DNA of 64,000 nt, taken from assembly GCA_905182995.1 (NCBI GenBank), contig CAJJDP010000081.1, forward strand, positions 349,132 through 413,131. The letters run 5' to 3'. This document shows positions 1 to 10,470 of this stretch, in pieces. Below the pieces are notes generated by a model. It ran no database searches. It saw only the letters and a list, made by a program, of their open reading frames with translations, and was not told where the DNA came from. The stretch is from Paramecium octaurelia. Its lineage: Eukaryota; Ciliophora; Oligohymenophorea; Peniculida; Parameciidae. How positions within the stretch are numbered: position 1 is the stretch's first letter; the number at the start of each line of letters is the position of its first letter. The translations under genes were made by a program, and so were the position numbers.

Positions 1-129
1 TGAAGTAAACAAATTTTTGGTTAGATAGGATAGATTTGTTTTCCTATTAATCATGCCAAATTTATATATTAATTATCGATTTCAGAATTTACTGTACTCA
101 TAATTAAATTTATTCATATAAAAGAGATA

Positions 130-675
130 TCAATCTTGGCCACTTGACAATGTAGCTTCAATAGCTTGAGTATTATTTGATTAGTATAGTGTTTTCTATT
201 CTTAAATCAATCGTTAGATATTTAGATCTCGTCTCCTGTGATTCAATTTAAATTGATAATGTTATTCCATAGGAATTCTATTGAATTAGAGATTTTATTC
301 TTATTATCGAATTTTTGAGTAATGCCAACTCTTTTATAAATTTCGAACTTCTTCAAAATACTTCCTATTTTGTTCTAATAATGGTTAATGCTATGATTAA
401 TATGGAGATACTTGCGGTTTATTATGGAGCAATCCACAAAGCTTAGCATGTTTGATGATTTGATTCATCTCAGCAGCAGAGTATATCTTGGTGGAATTCA
501 TTTCTGATAGTTTTCTATTCACACTATATGAACTATTTCTGCTTTGGAAACTTTCATCATTGCATTTCATAGATTGAGATCTCTGTTTCGAAACTCTGTC
601 TATGTGATCCAAATAACCAGGAGTTATATGGTTATCCATTGGTTGAGCTTCTGAGACTTTGAGACTATTCATCAT
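130..675 (-). CDS. Hypothetical protein, 181 aa
   Basis: Not recognised. With TAA/TAG as Gln, one uninterrupted frame runs from a double ATG (Met-Met-Asn-Ser-Leu) at 675 to a TGA at 130-132. The frame is closed upstream by TGA with no other Met between, which fixes the start. The protein is hydrophilic and rich in Gln, Asn, Ser and Lys. No signal peptide or membrane segment is visible. A central stretch (roughly residues 60-90, including IYSAAEMNQIIKHAKLCGLL) looks helical. Under the standard code only the first 92 residues would be seen. It is divergently arranged with the next gene, about 225 bp away, so the spacer probably holds both promoters. Confidence 0.6.
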
Positions 676-900
676 TATGATTATAATACTTTGAAATTCC
701 CAACAGATCCCTATATTTTCGAATGTATTATTGTTTCCACTTTAATTTATTAGGATTCTCTAAATTCATTAATTATTAATATTATCATATTTAGTATTTC
801 CTTATATTTTTATATAAATATAATTAACAAAATAGAAGCACTAATAAAATCCTGAAAATTATTGTAATATATAGATACAAAAATACATGACCACTCCTGT

Positions 901-1842
901 ATGTTTAATATTAATTAGCTTAGATAGAAGTTTAATATTGAAGATTGTTCAGAATCAGAAAAGGAAGAAACCCAAAAGAAATCATTCGGAAATCAACCCT
1001 TATTTTAAACATCTTTATTTGAAACTACACATACAAAACAATTAAAAAAGAAACCTTTAGCCAAACTCACTCTCCAAGATTTCTTAACAAATTATGATCA
1101 AAATTTTGATGATGTTTTTGGGGAATAAGAACTCCAACAACCTAAAGAACAGATAAGTAAAAAGAAGAAGAAGAAACCTGCATAAGAGAAAAAACAAAAA
1201 TCTGATTCTGAATCTGAATTCAAATCTATACCTAAAAAGTAAAAGATTATAGATTCTGAATAATCAAACGAAAAACAAATTGAATATACTCTTGTAAAAG
1301 AACAAACATCAAAGAATTAGAAAAAACACAGATTAACAAAAATTAATAGCAGTAAATTAACATCTGAAGAGAAATCCAATGAAGTCAAAAGATATGATCC
1401 AAATTCTATTGATCTACCAGAAAACACTAAGGCTATTAAGAAGAATTACAAATTAAGGAAATTTCTATTTAGCTTCGGTTTGGAACAATACAATCCTGAA
1501 GATGATTAGGAATAAGAAGAAGAAAAGGAGGAATAAGTTGAGGAATAAAAAGAGAGTGCTAAAGAATTGAAAAATAAGAACAATAAAAAGAAAAATAATA
1601 ATAATACAAATGATAATAATGATAATTAAATAGAATAATTGGATATTGAATAAATCGAAAATAAAAAAAGGAGAAAACAACCTGAGAAGAAGAATAGTAA
1701 GTTAAAAGAAATTGAAAAATAGAAAGAATAAAAATAACCAGAAGTAGATCTTAAGACTATGCTTAATCTTGATACTTTGAAATTGAATGTCTACATTCCA
1801 GAATGCAATCCTAAAGATAATGTTGATGATATTAATTAATGA
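901..1842 (+). CDS. Lys/Glu/Gln-rich charged protein, 313 aa
   Basis: Unrecognised, highly charged, low-complexity protein. Code-6 frame from ATG at 901 to TGA at 1840-1842, with many TAA/TAG glutamines. It has Lys runs near residues 80-90, an acidic Glu/Gln tract near 200-215, an Asn/Lys-rich stretch near 225-245, and a more ordinary C-terminus (VDLKTMLNLDTLKLNVYIPE). The composition suggests a nuclear or nucleolar protein, but this is inference only. An alternative start is ATG 887 followed by a 20-nt intron (GTATG...TTAG, 899-918) that splices into the same frame. The unspliced start at 901 is simpler. Confidence 0.6.
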
Positions 1843-1981
1843 TTATACATATTATCTTATCATTTTTATTATAAATGGTGATGCCATTTGGTTTTCTCAG
1901 ATAGAATGCCTGGATTTGTAACATTTCCAAATTTCCCAAAATTACCATAAACATTGTGAGCTGTGCTTAGAAAGTGTCGTT

Positions 1982-2445
1982 TCACATTGAAACTAAATTA
2001 ATTCTCATTGAATACTGTCTTTCTCCTAATTCTACTTGAGATGCATTTTTAGTGAGTATAGGAGCATCAGGTTCAGGTAATCTGGATCTGAATGAACCTG
2101 TATGATAGGGTTCCAATAATTTATTAGTTGAACCAACATGTAAATAAGGTTTGACTTTATAATCATCACTTATATAAAAATTGAATGGATTACGCATAAG
2201 TTGATGTTGTGTATGTAGATTTTGTTTCGTGTTCGGCTGGAGTCTTGTTTGCAATTTCATAGAATGGAACAGCCTTTTGATATTACTGTTATTACTTCTG
2301 GGTTTCCTTGTTTCATTCTCACATAAGAACATGAACTAACTTTTGTGCTTTTGAAAAAGGCTGCTGATTTATCTAACTTCAAGGATGGATGGAGTACCAT
2401 TCTGCCACTATTAATCGATTGTTTAGTCTCGGACGGTTGTGACAT
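1982..2445 (-). CDS. Hypothetical protein, 146 aa, one intron
   Basis: Not recognised. Two overlapping minus-strand frames join through a 23-nt intron (2318-2340) that begins GTTAGT and ends GTGAG, giving a continuous protein that stops at TGA 1982-1984. The N-terminus is MSQPSETKQSINSGRMVLHP. The C-terminal half carries FNFYISDDYKVKPYLHVG and ends in RINLVSM. It is basic and soluble, with no membrane segment. The intron ends are weaker than the usual GTA...TAG, so the splice is the least certain part; both reading frames look coding. It converges on the 901-1842 gene, with about 140 bp between stops. Confidence 0.55.
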
Positions 2446-2705
2446 TATATTAATTATTTATTTTATTTAATGAGATCTAATCATTAATACAATTATAATT
2501 ATAAATTAGACTAAATATTTTCCAGAGAAAAGTAATCAATCATTTATACATTCATTAGGTCTTATGATCTCCATTTGAAAAAATTGAGTGAAATTAAAAG
2601 CAAAAAATCTCATTCGTAATCAAGAGTCTAACATATAGAAATCTTAGAAAAAAGAAATAATATCAGACAATAAAGAAGGCGTTTTGATCTCAGTGGTATG
2701 TTTTC

Positions 2706-3462
2706 ATGAAGATTTTATTAAATTTAGAACAATCAGAACGAATCAATAAAGGAAACAGTTAATTATATTAAAAAATAACAGAAATCTGCAATAGGCCTAT
2801 GTAATAAGATTACTATAAATACGAAGATGAAAATCTACATCATCCTCATAATTTAAATTTAACTTTTCGCAAAATACAAGCCTAATAAATTTAACATGAA
2901 AACATTAAATTAGCTGATCGACTCATGAAACAGGAACCTGTCCTAAAAATGGACGAATATTCTCATTAATATAAGGAAAACAAAAGGTTGATGCAAAGAC
3001 TTTAAAGATATCAATAATGTCAACAATATGTTAATTCAATTAGGTAATCTTCTATCTATTTTAGAAATAATTTGACTCTATCTAATCGTGATACAACAAA
3101 TAATAGTTCAATATCCTAGAAGAAGAAGGATAAATTGTAGTTATAACCAATACTCAAGTAAATAAACATATTTAAATCCTAGTGTCAAAAATAAATCAAT
3201 TGATGTAACAGAGTTAGAAAAAATCAATTATTTAATAAATCATGAAGACGAAGCAACTTTAAAGGAACTTCTATAATTATAAGAAAAGTAATAATAATAA
3301 GATGAAAAGAATTAGACAAAGTAAGAATTGCCTGAAATTCCTCAACTTAATGAGGAATCCTAAATTGAAACTATTAGACAAGATGAAATAGTAGAAAACC
3401 AAATCTAATAATAGATAGATAATGAAGTCAAACAATAAAGTGATGATATTGATTAATAATGA
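2706..3462 (+). CDS. CFAP97/KIAA1430-like protein, 243 aa
   Basis: Code-6 frame from ATG 2706 (TGA upstream in frame near 2685) to TGA 3460-3462, with one classic 25-nt intron (GTAAAT...CCTAG, 3158-3182) that restores the frame exactly. Residues about 30-100 read NRPMQQDYYKYEDENLHH, then IQHENIKLADRLMKQEP and a basic helix ending in QRLQRYQQ. That order, with an EN-x-KLA-x-RL core followed by a basic helix, resembles the CFAP97 (hemingway, KIAA1430) domain of proteins tied to ciliary axonemes. This is plausible for a ciliate but rests on pattern memory, not a profile search. The C-terminal third is Gln/Glu-rich low complexity. Confidence 0.55.
3158..3182 (+). other. Typical 25-nt intron
   Basis: GTAAATAAAC...ATCCTAG. 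It interrupts the CFAP97-like gene in phase 2 and has the canonical Paramecium length and ends. It is a good reference for judging the less canonical introns elsewhere in the window. Confidence 0.85.
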
Positions 3463-3541
3463 ATTATTTTGTTTTCTTAACAGTTTTACATAATAATAAT
3501 ATTAAATTTTATTTATTTATTAATATCAATTTAACAGTCAT

Positions 3542-5380
3542 ATGAAAAGTAAAGATTAAGTTCTCAAATAAGTATATGAAAGTATTATATCATTATATCT
3601 AGATGACAATAAAACATTTGGTAAAAAAAATAAGCCAAGAAATGAAGAACCAAATATGTTTGACATTATGAAATGGCCTCTACAATAGGATGAACCTTGG
3701 GATTTTAAAAAGAAAATTTAAGTGGAAAGAGAGCCGGAAACCAAAAAGGTAACTGCAAGAATTAATCATGAAAATTAACATTGGCAGACTGAAAATAAAG
3801 ATAATTTTAGAAAAATTGAAAAATTAAAAGTTGATGATTCTTAAATTTACGTTTAAAGTAAGTGTAATTTTCATAAAATTTCTAGAATTAGATGATAAAA
3901 CTATCAAAAATATAGCCAAATCATGCGAATGTTAAAATAACAAAATATAATAAACAAATTAACTTTAATAATATTAATAATAAGAAGATTTAGATGAAAA
4001 ATATAAATTACCTTTGAAATGGAATCCAAAATAATAATCTGCATATAGAGATAACTATTAGGTGAAAGATATAAAGGATTAAAATGAACTTATGTATTAA
4101 TTGGAATAAAACAATCAGAATTTTAAAGGATAATACAAAGCATAGCATCCATAAGGAGGATTTTATTATGAAGAATCGAAAAAAGAAGAAGAAGAAGTAG
4201 TAAGTTCTGAAGAAGAAGAAGAAGAAATTAATGATTAATAGAACGATGACTAAGTGAAAAAGATGACAACCAAATTCATCAAGAAGGCGAAGACTTTAGA
4301 TCCAAATAATCCTGAAGATGCTGAAAAATTGAAAAGAAGAAAGGAGAGAATTAAGAAGTTTTAGGGTGAAACAAGATGGATAGCAGATTCAGCATTCACA
4401 ACATATTTTGGTAAGCCTGCATGGGGTCCATACGGATATAATAATGTGAATCCTGCAGTTGGAGGAATAATATATGGACAACATCTCTTATCACACAATG
4501 TTTAACCTCATAGAAATAAGAATGATCCATATTACATTTAGACTTATCAGAATGCATTAAGGAAAGGAGCTGCTGTTGCTAATGTAGAACCAGAACCTCC
4601 TAGAAATTGTAGAGAAGAGGATAGATTAAATCCTGAACAAGTAGAGGCATTAAAATCAAGGAATCCTTTGACTCCATAACCTTATTAAGAATTAAAGAAG
4701 TAATTAGATTCAAAAGGTAAATAATTAATACCAGAGTTCAGCATTAAAAAACCAGATTTGGGTAACACTTTACGGTTTGCTTCGGAAGCAGGAAGTGTTT
4801 AAGGTGAATCACATCCATAGGAGAATTAGAAAAGTCATTAAAAGATAAAGAGGCCACAATCAGCCTTGGATAATAGAACTCAGAAGTCATAAAATGAAAA
4901 TAAGTCAAAAGTTAGTAATGATTAGAAAACAAAAGATTCAAAAAAGAAATTGGATAAGAAAGTTTAAATACAATCTGAATCAAATTTAAAAGTTGATGAT
5001 CATTTGGCTATTCCTGATAAGGCAAGCAACAAGTTTATTGAGGAATTAAAATAAAAGAAGGAAAAGGCAAACAGATTGACTTGCAAAGTCAATGAGATAA
5101 ATCCTTCATTATTGAAACAATCACCTAAGTAAGAGTAGAAGAATTAAATAACTGCTGATCTCTAAGAAGTCAAATCATTTGATGATAAGTACTATTGATT
5201 TTAATTAATAGAAATCCCCCTCCAAGTTATTTGTAATCATTGGATCCAATTGAACTGAATCCTAAAAACTACAAAGGAGTTCCTTCTGACTGGTTACATA
5301 GAATTCCATTTGCAGGTAAGAAACAAGATATCATAAAGAATGGATAATAAACTAAAGAATGTTTTGATTATGGTTTTTGA
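3542..5380 (+). CDS. Large conserved-looking hypothetical protein, 595 aa
   Basis: Not recognised, but clearly coding. ATG 3542 to TGA 5378-5380 with two introns: 28 nt (3858-3885, GTAAGT...TCTAG) and 23 nt (5189-5211, GTACTA...AATAG). Removing both gives exactly 596 codons. Without the second intron the frame would stop at 5198. The N-terminus contains FDIMKWPLQQDEPWDF. An acidic Glu run sits near residues 210-225. A Gly/Tyr/Trp-rich, less repetitive core (WIADSAFTTYFGKPAWGPYG to GGIIYGQHLLSHNVQPH) lies near 280-340. The tail ends SDWLHRIPFAGKK...CFDYGF and looks like a distinct conserved motif. The remainder is Lys/Gln low complexity. No membrane segments are apparent. Confidence 0.7.
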
Positions 5381-5439
5381 TTATATAATGGTATCTATTT
5401 AATAAGTTTGGTATCTTATATTATCAACAATCCTTTTAT

Positions 5440-6409
5440 ATGATGACTTCACCTCCAAGACCTCAGCCAGTAATGCCAGGAAATTATCCCACAATCAATT
5501 ATTCAGTCAAGACCACAATAAACATATCCTCCTAAACTTACTTAGGTGAATTTGAATTTATTTTATCTAGAAGGGGTATTGTTAACCATAATACTAATAA
5601 CCCACTTTTCCACTTAAATAATAGCCAGTAACTTTGCCATAGCAACCTCAAAGAGTTCAATATCAATAGCCCCCCTTTGGTTCTACATCATTACCTTATA
5701 AACCATGTGCTATTTATGCACCAAATGCACCTGCCCTACCTAAATTTATAATCCTTGATAAAAATTTGTACTTTTATTTCAGATTATTTATAGTAATGTC
5801 AATAACCAGTTTAATAATAAGTACTTCTATGAAATGTACAATAACCTTATTCTCAAACGTATAAACCTCCTTCACAATTATTCCAACCCATAGCCTTCAC
5901 ATTAATAGTGTTAATTAAATCCATAGTATTAGCAATAATTAATTTAAAAATCTATCTAAAATAAGGCGATTTAACCACCTAATTTAATTAATACCTCAAT
6001 ATACGCCTAAACAAAGACCTCCTGAATAGATTTAACTATAGTAATAAAGATCTTAATAGAATTAACAGAAAGATTAGAATTTAGAAGATAAATTTAAGAT
6101 GCAATTGATAAAGCCAGGGATTCAACAGAGAAATATCAAAATCCATAATAACCATAAAAGAAGGCTCCTGATGATTAATAAGATTAATAGTTATAGAAGC
6201 TTGTCCTTTAATAAAAAGAAGGATATATTTATAAAGGCTAGGAAGATGAACCAGCAATGAAGGAATAATTTGGAGTCTTAACAGATTAAAATGGTAATGA
6301 GGTTTACATTGGCTATATTAGATAACTATTAATTTCTTATGAATAATATTCTAATTTGATTATCATTTCAACTACTAATAATTTGAAATTATTTCTAAAA
6401 TGCTTATGA
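5440..6409 (+). pseudogene. Frameshifted Pro/Gln-rich protein gene
   Basis: Starts MMTSPPRPQP at 5440, only 60 bp after the previous stop. Pro/Gln-rich coding then jumps between frames several times. One base too many in a C-run near 5488-5490 breaks an otherwise good frame, a similar shift occurs near 5890, and others lie near 5800 and 6090. A 25-nt intron candidate sits at 5546-5570 (GTGAAT...TCTAG). The C-terminal part is convincing: DAIDKARDSTEKYQNPQQPQ, then GYIYKGQEDEP and FGVLTDQNGNEVYIGYIRQ, ending at TGA 6407-6409. Either it is a recent pseudogene or the read quality is poor here. The end is uncertain because GTAATG...TATTAG (28 nt) near 6296 could be a last intron. Confidence 0.5.
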
Positions 6410-6441
6410 AAATTTTATTAATTTATAACGCAAATTATATA

Positions 6442-7839
6442 TCAAATTTCAATTTTTTTTTTATTAATACACAGGAATGTAATGTTTTGAATGGCGATAG
6501 CTTCATTTTCCACTTCATATTCGTCAACTTTCTAAGAAGCATTATCTTGAAGAAACAACAATAATGAGTTTTTAGAAATTTTCTATCTATGTTAAGGTTT
6601 AAAAATCTTGGAATTCAAATATTCCTTTGGTGTTTCCCTCTCCTGAGGATTTGCATGCATCATCGATTTAAGCATTTCAATGATATCCTTATCAAAATTA
6701 AGATTTGGAATGTGATATTTCCCCTCCACGTTATTTTTAAGTATAGTTTATAAGTCATTTCCAAAGGGATTTTAGTTAAATAACCTTTAGAGATAAATAT
6801 TCATTGATACATATGATGCAAGCATACGCCTAATTGAAATATATTGGCCAACGGCGAGATCAGGTAATCATGCTTTATATATTCAGGAGGTATAAAACCT
6901 ATAGAGCTACCCTTTCTAAAAATATGATATTAATTTTTACATAGGCTTTTCTCTATTACATTCAAAGGTTGATAATTAAAAATTGCTCACAACAATTTAA
7001 TTAGAGTTGAGAGAATAATTAATCATATCCAAATTAATACCATTTTGTATTATATGAAGCTCCTGGAAAATGTTTAATACTAACAATAACTTGTTAAGAT
7101 ACCAATTAACAATTATTCTACAATCTCAATTACAAAAGAAAGAGGTAATCCCATTTTTTACCTTCTTAAAATCTACTTTAAAGATATTAAATTTTATTTT
7201 TCGTAGATTAAAGAATAGTAATCACCATCATATTGTATTGAGACCATTTTGATAATGTAAGGACAGCTCTAAGAATTCAAAAGTTGAATTATCCTGACTT
7301 CCTCAGGTACTCTAGCTTACCATAGTTAAGTTTTAAATGTATTCGACATATCCATGTTTTGAGAATTGAAATTAGAAAAAATTCTTTTTTCAATGTACTG
7401 TTTACTATTTTTCTTATTTGTTACTAAGTTCATCTATACTAAATATTATATATACTTCATACAATGAATTGGTTTCAAGGACTGAATTCAATTTAAATAT
7501 ATTACTTTTGTTAAAAATGAACTTACCAGAACAAAAGTTATACAGCTCTTCTAGTTAATTCCTGGAACCTTCTATATGGTATTCTTAACTTTAGTAGGAG
7601 AGCTTAAAATAAAATTCATTCTAGCAAGTTCCTTCTAGATAATCATTCCAATCCATAATTGCACTCTCATCACTCCAATAGATAAACAGCTTAAGATCTA
7701 AATTTAATGGGTCCTAAAAATTTAAGTTAGTAAATACCAATAGTTTTAATCCTTAGGGCTCTAAAATGATGTAAATTTAAGTCTTTCTCTCCTTAGAAAA
7801 GTTTAACCCTTTAATGAGATATAGGTTATTTTGATTCAT
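6442..7839 (-). CDS. PH-domain protein pseudokinase, 425 aa
   Basis: Five short introns (7714-7737, 7434-7455, 7080-7102, 6916-6940, 6785-6810; 24, 22, 23, 25 and 26 nt) leave exactly 426 codons from ATG 7839 to TGA 6442. Residues about 1-95 look like a PH-type domain (IYIILEPQGLKLL, then EFYFKLSYQSQEYHIEGS). Residues about 105-375 follow the eukaryotic protein kinase plan: alpha-C EEVRIIQLLN, hinge SLIYEKQNLISL, activation segment GSSIGFIPPEY, subdomain IX NIFQLGVCLHH, subdomain XI MHANPQERETP. Catalytic residues are missing. The glycine loop is absent, HRD-x-K-x-x-N reads NLDMINYS (246-253), and DFG reads NFQ (263-265). Lys136 may be the beta-3 lysine. Probably a catalytically dead, membrane-binding scaffold; a decaying gene is the alternative. 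Confidence 0.7.
6785..6810 (-). other. 26-nt intron with AAG 3' end
   Basis: Starts GTATCAATGA and ends TCTAAAG. Removing it deletes an in-frame TGA (6801-6803) and corrects a frameshift at once, joining kinase subdomain IX to X (LGVCLHHM then LFNQNPFGND). The 3' end is AAG, not the near-universal Paramecium TAG. Confidence 0.5.
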
Positions 7840-7905
7840 TATAATAGTTGATAAAGTTTTAGAATTTTATATTAAAAATTAATTTTCTAGTTATTTTGTG
7901 AGGCT

Positions 7906-8076
7906 ATGAAAGAAGAAGCTGGATAGTAAAATAATATGACGGAGTAATTATTACAATTATAAAATAACAAACAAACAAAAATAAAATATTAAATTACTTA
8001 TTTTATTTTTTAAAATGCTTCATAAGTTGAATCTAAACTTAGTGTTATCAGTTAAGAAGATTATGAAAAGAATTGA
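7906..8076 (+). CDS. Possible small protein, 56 aa
   Basis: Code-6 frame from ATG 7906 to TGA 8074-8076, Gln-rich with a hydrophilic C-terminus (SKLSVISQEDYEKN). It starts 66 bp from the divergent pseudokinase. Nothing is recognised, and an open frame this short is expected by chance when TGA is the only stop, so it may not be a gene. The following 8077-8370 is AT-rich spacer containing the promoter of the trichocyst matrix protein gene; no further feature is seen. Confidence 0.25.
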
Positions 8077-8370
8077 ATAACACAGTTAATTCTATATTTT
8101 CAATAATTATATTTTAGACATTTAAAAATTTCGTAAAATTCACACTATATTGAAGACTATTTCGATTATCAATCTCAAATTTAGACAATATTTCAAGTAA
8201 ATAATAAATACTACTAAAGGAATTGTGATATATTATATTAAAATTAGTATTTTAAAATAAATAAGGAATAATTTTTCTGAAATTATAGTATTGATTCAAA
8301 AAATAATTATAAAACTTAGAATTAATTCGTTTTTAATATAAATCGTTTTTTAATATTAAGTTTATTAGAT

Positions 8371-9509
8371 ATGAAATACATGATTGTTGTATTGATAGCT
8401 TTAGCAGCTACAAGTTATGCTTCAAAAACTTAAGATCAAATCTTAGCACTTTTATAAGTAAGTTGAATTAATTATCTGAATAGACTGGAACAAAAGCAAG
8501 TGATGCTATTGATACAGTGTTTGGATTGTTGAATGATTTAAAATAATCAAATATCGATGCTTAATTCGCAGCAGATTAAAAGAATGAAACAGATGAATGG
8601 GTTGGTGCTTAGTAAATATAATTAATTAATTTTTAGAACAATTGAATAATTCACTAAAATCAAAGCCTTGAATTAAAAATTATTCTAACAAGCCGTTGAA
8701 AATAGAGCTGAATACGAATAAGTCTTATAATAAACCAAAAATTATTTGGCTTGGAATGAAGCCAGAAGAGATTCAATTGCAGCTAAAATTGAAACATTAT
8801 AAGATAACTAATGCTTCAGCAATTAATTATTTGTCAAATCCATTAAACACAACTAAGAAGCTCTTGAAGTTATCAAACTACTTAAATAAGATGTTGCCGG
8901 GTATATTATAAATGGAGATTCATTTGAATTTACACAAATTCAAGCTCAATCAGTTGCTGAAAAATTAAAGTAATACAGCAATTTGTTCTAAGAACATTAA
9001 ATAAAATCATTCTTAGCTTTAGCTTAAGAATAATAAGTAAATTATTAAAATATTCAAGGAATAATCATCTGGAAATGGATCAACATTGGCTGAAAAAGTA
9101 TTGGGTGTTCTTGAAGGATTAGAAAGTGAATTAGAAGCATCATTAGAAAATTTGAAATAAAATGAAATTAATGCATCTTGGGAATTGGCTGGATGGGTTT
9201 CATTATCTGAAGCTGAAATAACAAGTTTGGAAGTAGAATATGAAAGAAAATAAGTATTTGCTGATAGAACTGCTACTGTATATATAATATTAATGAAATT
9301 AGTAAATTCAAGCTGCTCTAGCTTAATAAGCAAAATCTAAGATTATTTTATAAGAATCATAAGATGCCTTAGATTAAGCATAAGCTGATTTGGAATCCAA
9401 GAGAGCTGATTATGAAGAAGCAAAGGCTAAAAGAAATGAAGAGAATGCCATTTTGGATGAGGTCATCATCATGTTCAAGAAATAAGTCGCTTCATGGTCT
9501 GGAAGATGA
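8371..9509 (+). CDS. TMP: Trichocyst matrix protein precursor, 346 aa
   Basis: Precursor of a crystalline core protein of trichocysts, the defensive secretory granules of Paramecium. It enters the secretory pathway and is cut into mature polypeptides inside the granule. A signal peptide (MKYMIVVLIALAATSYA) is followed by the family-typical segment LALLQ/TGTKASDAIDTVFG, then DAQFAADQKNETDEW. After that come long helical coiled-coil stretches rich in Ala, Gln, Glu and Lys, including LAEKVLGVLEGLESELEASL near residue 200 and a C-terminal MFKKQVASWSGR. Four introns (8458-8483, 8612-8636, 9037-9058, 9278-9302; 26, 25, 22, 25 nt) give exactly 347 codons ending at TGA 9507-9509. Length fits the family. 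The stop lies 30 bp from that of the converging SF-assemblin gene. The specific TMP subfamily is not assigned. Confidence 0.88.
9037..9058 (+). other. 22-nt intron with AAG 3' end
   Basis: GTAAATTATT...ATTCAAG inside the trichocyst matrix protein gene. Splicing it out moves the frame from ALAQEQQ directly into ESSGNGSTLAEKV. No TAG lies at a usable distance, so the 3' AAG appears genuine or is a base change from TAG. Confidence 0.55.
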
Positions 9510-9539
9510 TATTAATGATAGATATTCACCAAATAAATT

Positions 9540-10368
9540 TCACATATTCATTTCTAACATTTCAATTTTAATTTTTTCAATTACAGTTTCAATCAAAGAA
9601 ACCATTTCTTATTCAGTAGTTTCTCTTTCTTTTCTATTTCGCTTCAATAATTCAGTAATTCTAAATTGCACTTCTCGTAAACTTTCAACTATGTCTTCCT
9701 CTTTGGTTTCTCTTTCTTTTCTCTCTCTATAATAATCATTAGATTTGATAATACCTATCAAATAATTCTCTTAGGTCTGATATTTACTCCATAAATTAAT
9801 GGTATATTCTTTCCTCAACCTCTCTTCTTTCGTCAATTTCATTTTACAGATCATCGGCAATCTTTGGTAAATCTTCATTCAGATACATATCCACATATTT
9901 ATGTGATTCCAAAAGTTCAACTCCTTATCTATTCACATCTTAGGATATGAAATCTATTTATTAACTAATTGCATAAGTTAATTTCTTCTCTTAATCGACT
10001 CTCTCCTTTTAACTAGTTTCTAATAATCTTTTTGCATGCCTTTCCAAATCGACAATCATTTTTTAAGTTTCTTATTCTTATCTCACTCGACTAATTTTCA
10101 AATTATTAGTACTTATCATTTTCACTATCTAAGAATACTTATAATTCTTTAAATTTATTTGCCAATTAACTAAATATTGCTTCTTTTTATTAAGATGCAT
10201 TTCTTAAATTAGATTCAAACTGGGCTATCAATTATGCGATAATTGAAAATCTGCTATTTTTTCTATAATTAATTATTGAATTAATTAATACTCATCCTAA
10301 ACTTGGTTCTATATATTGTTTAATTTCTCAAAAATCCCTGTTACTCTAGTTTATACATTGTCATTCAT
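9540..10368 (-). CDS. SF-assemblin / beta-giardin family protein, 249 aa
   Basis: Structural coiled-coil protein of striated rootlets attached to basal bodies. Three introns (10263-10291, 29 nt; 10091-10112, 22 nt; 9727-9754, 28 nt; all GTA...TAG) leave exactly 250 codons from ATG 10368 to TGA 9540-9542. The layout is that of SF-assemblins: a short N-terminus (VTGIFEKLNNIQNQVQDEK), then a long uninterrupted heptad-rich rod with no prolines or glycines over long stretches. The rod includes ENDNRVRQEQETQK, the conserved-looking DLERHAKRLLETSQKER, then DRERKERETKEEDIVES and EQEMVSLIETVIEKIK. Paramecium has many such genes. Without intron removal the gene looks broken in three places, which is misleading. 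It converges with the trichocyst gene and diverges from 10471. Confidence 0.85.
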
Positions 10369-10470
10369 TTCTTTGAATTATAATATTTATTAACTATTTA
10401 ACAGAATTTTTTATTAGTTTAAATTTTAATTCAAAGATGAATTAAATAATAAAAATAGTTATTAAATTTA

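Noticed and set aside
9412-9732. 106-residue plus-strand frame
   Set aside because: It spans the 3' end of the trichocyst gene and the antisense of the SF-assemblin gene, a shadow frame.
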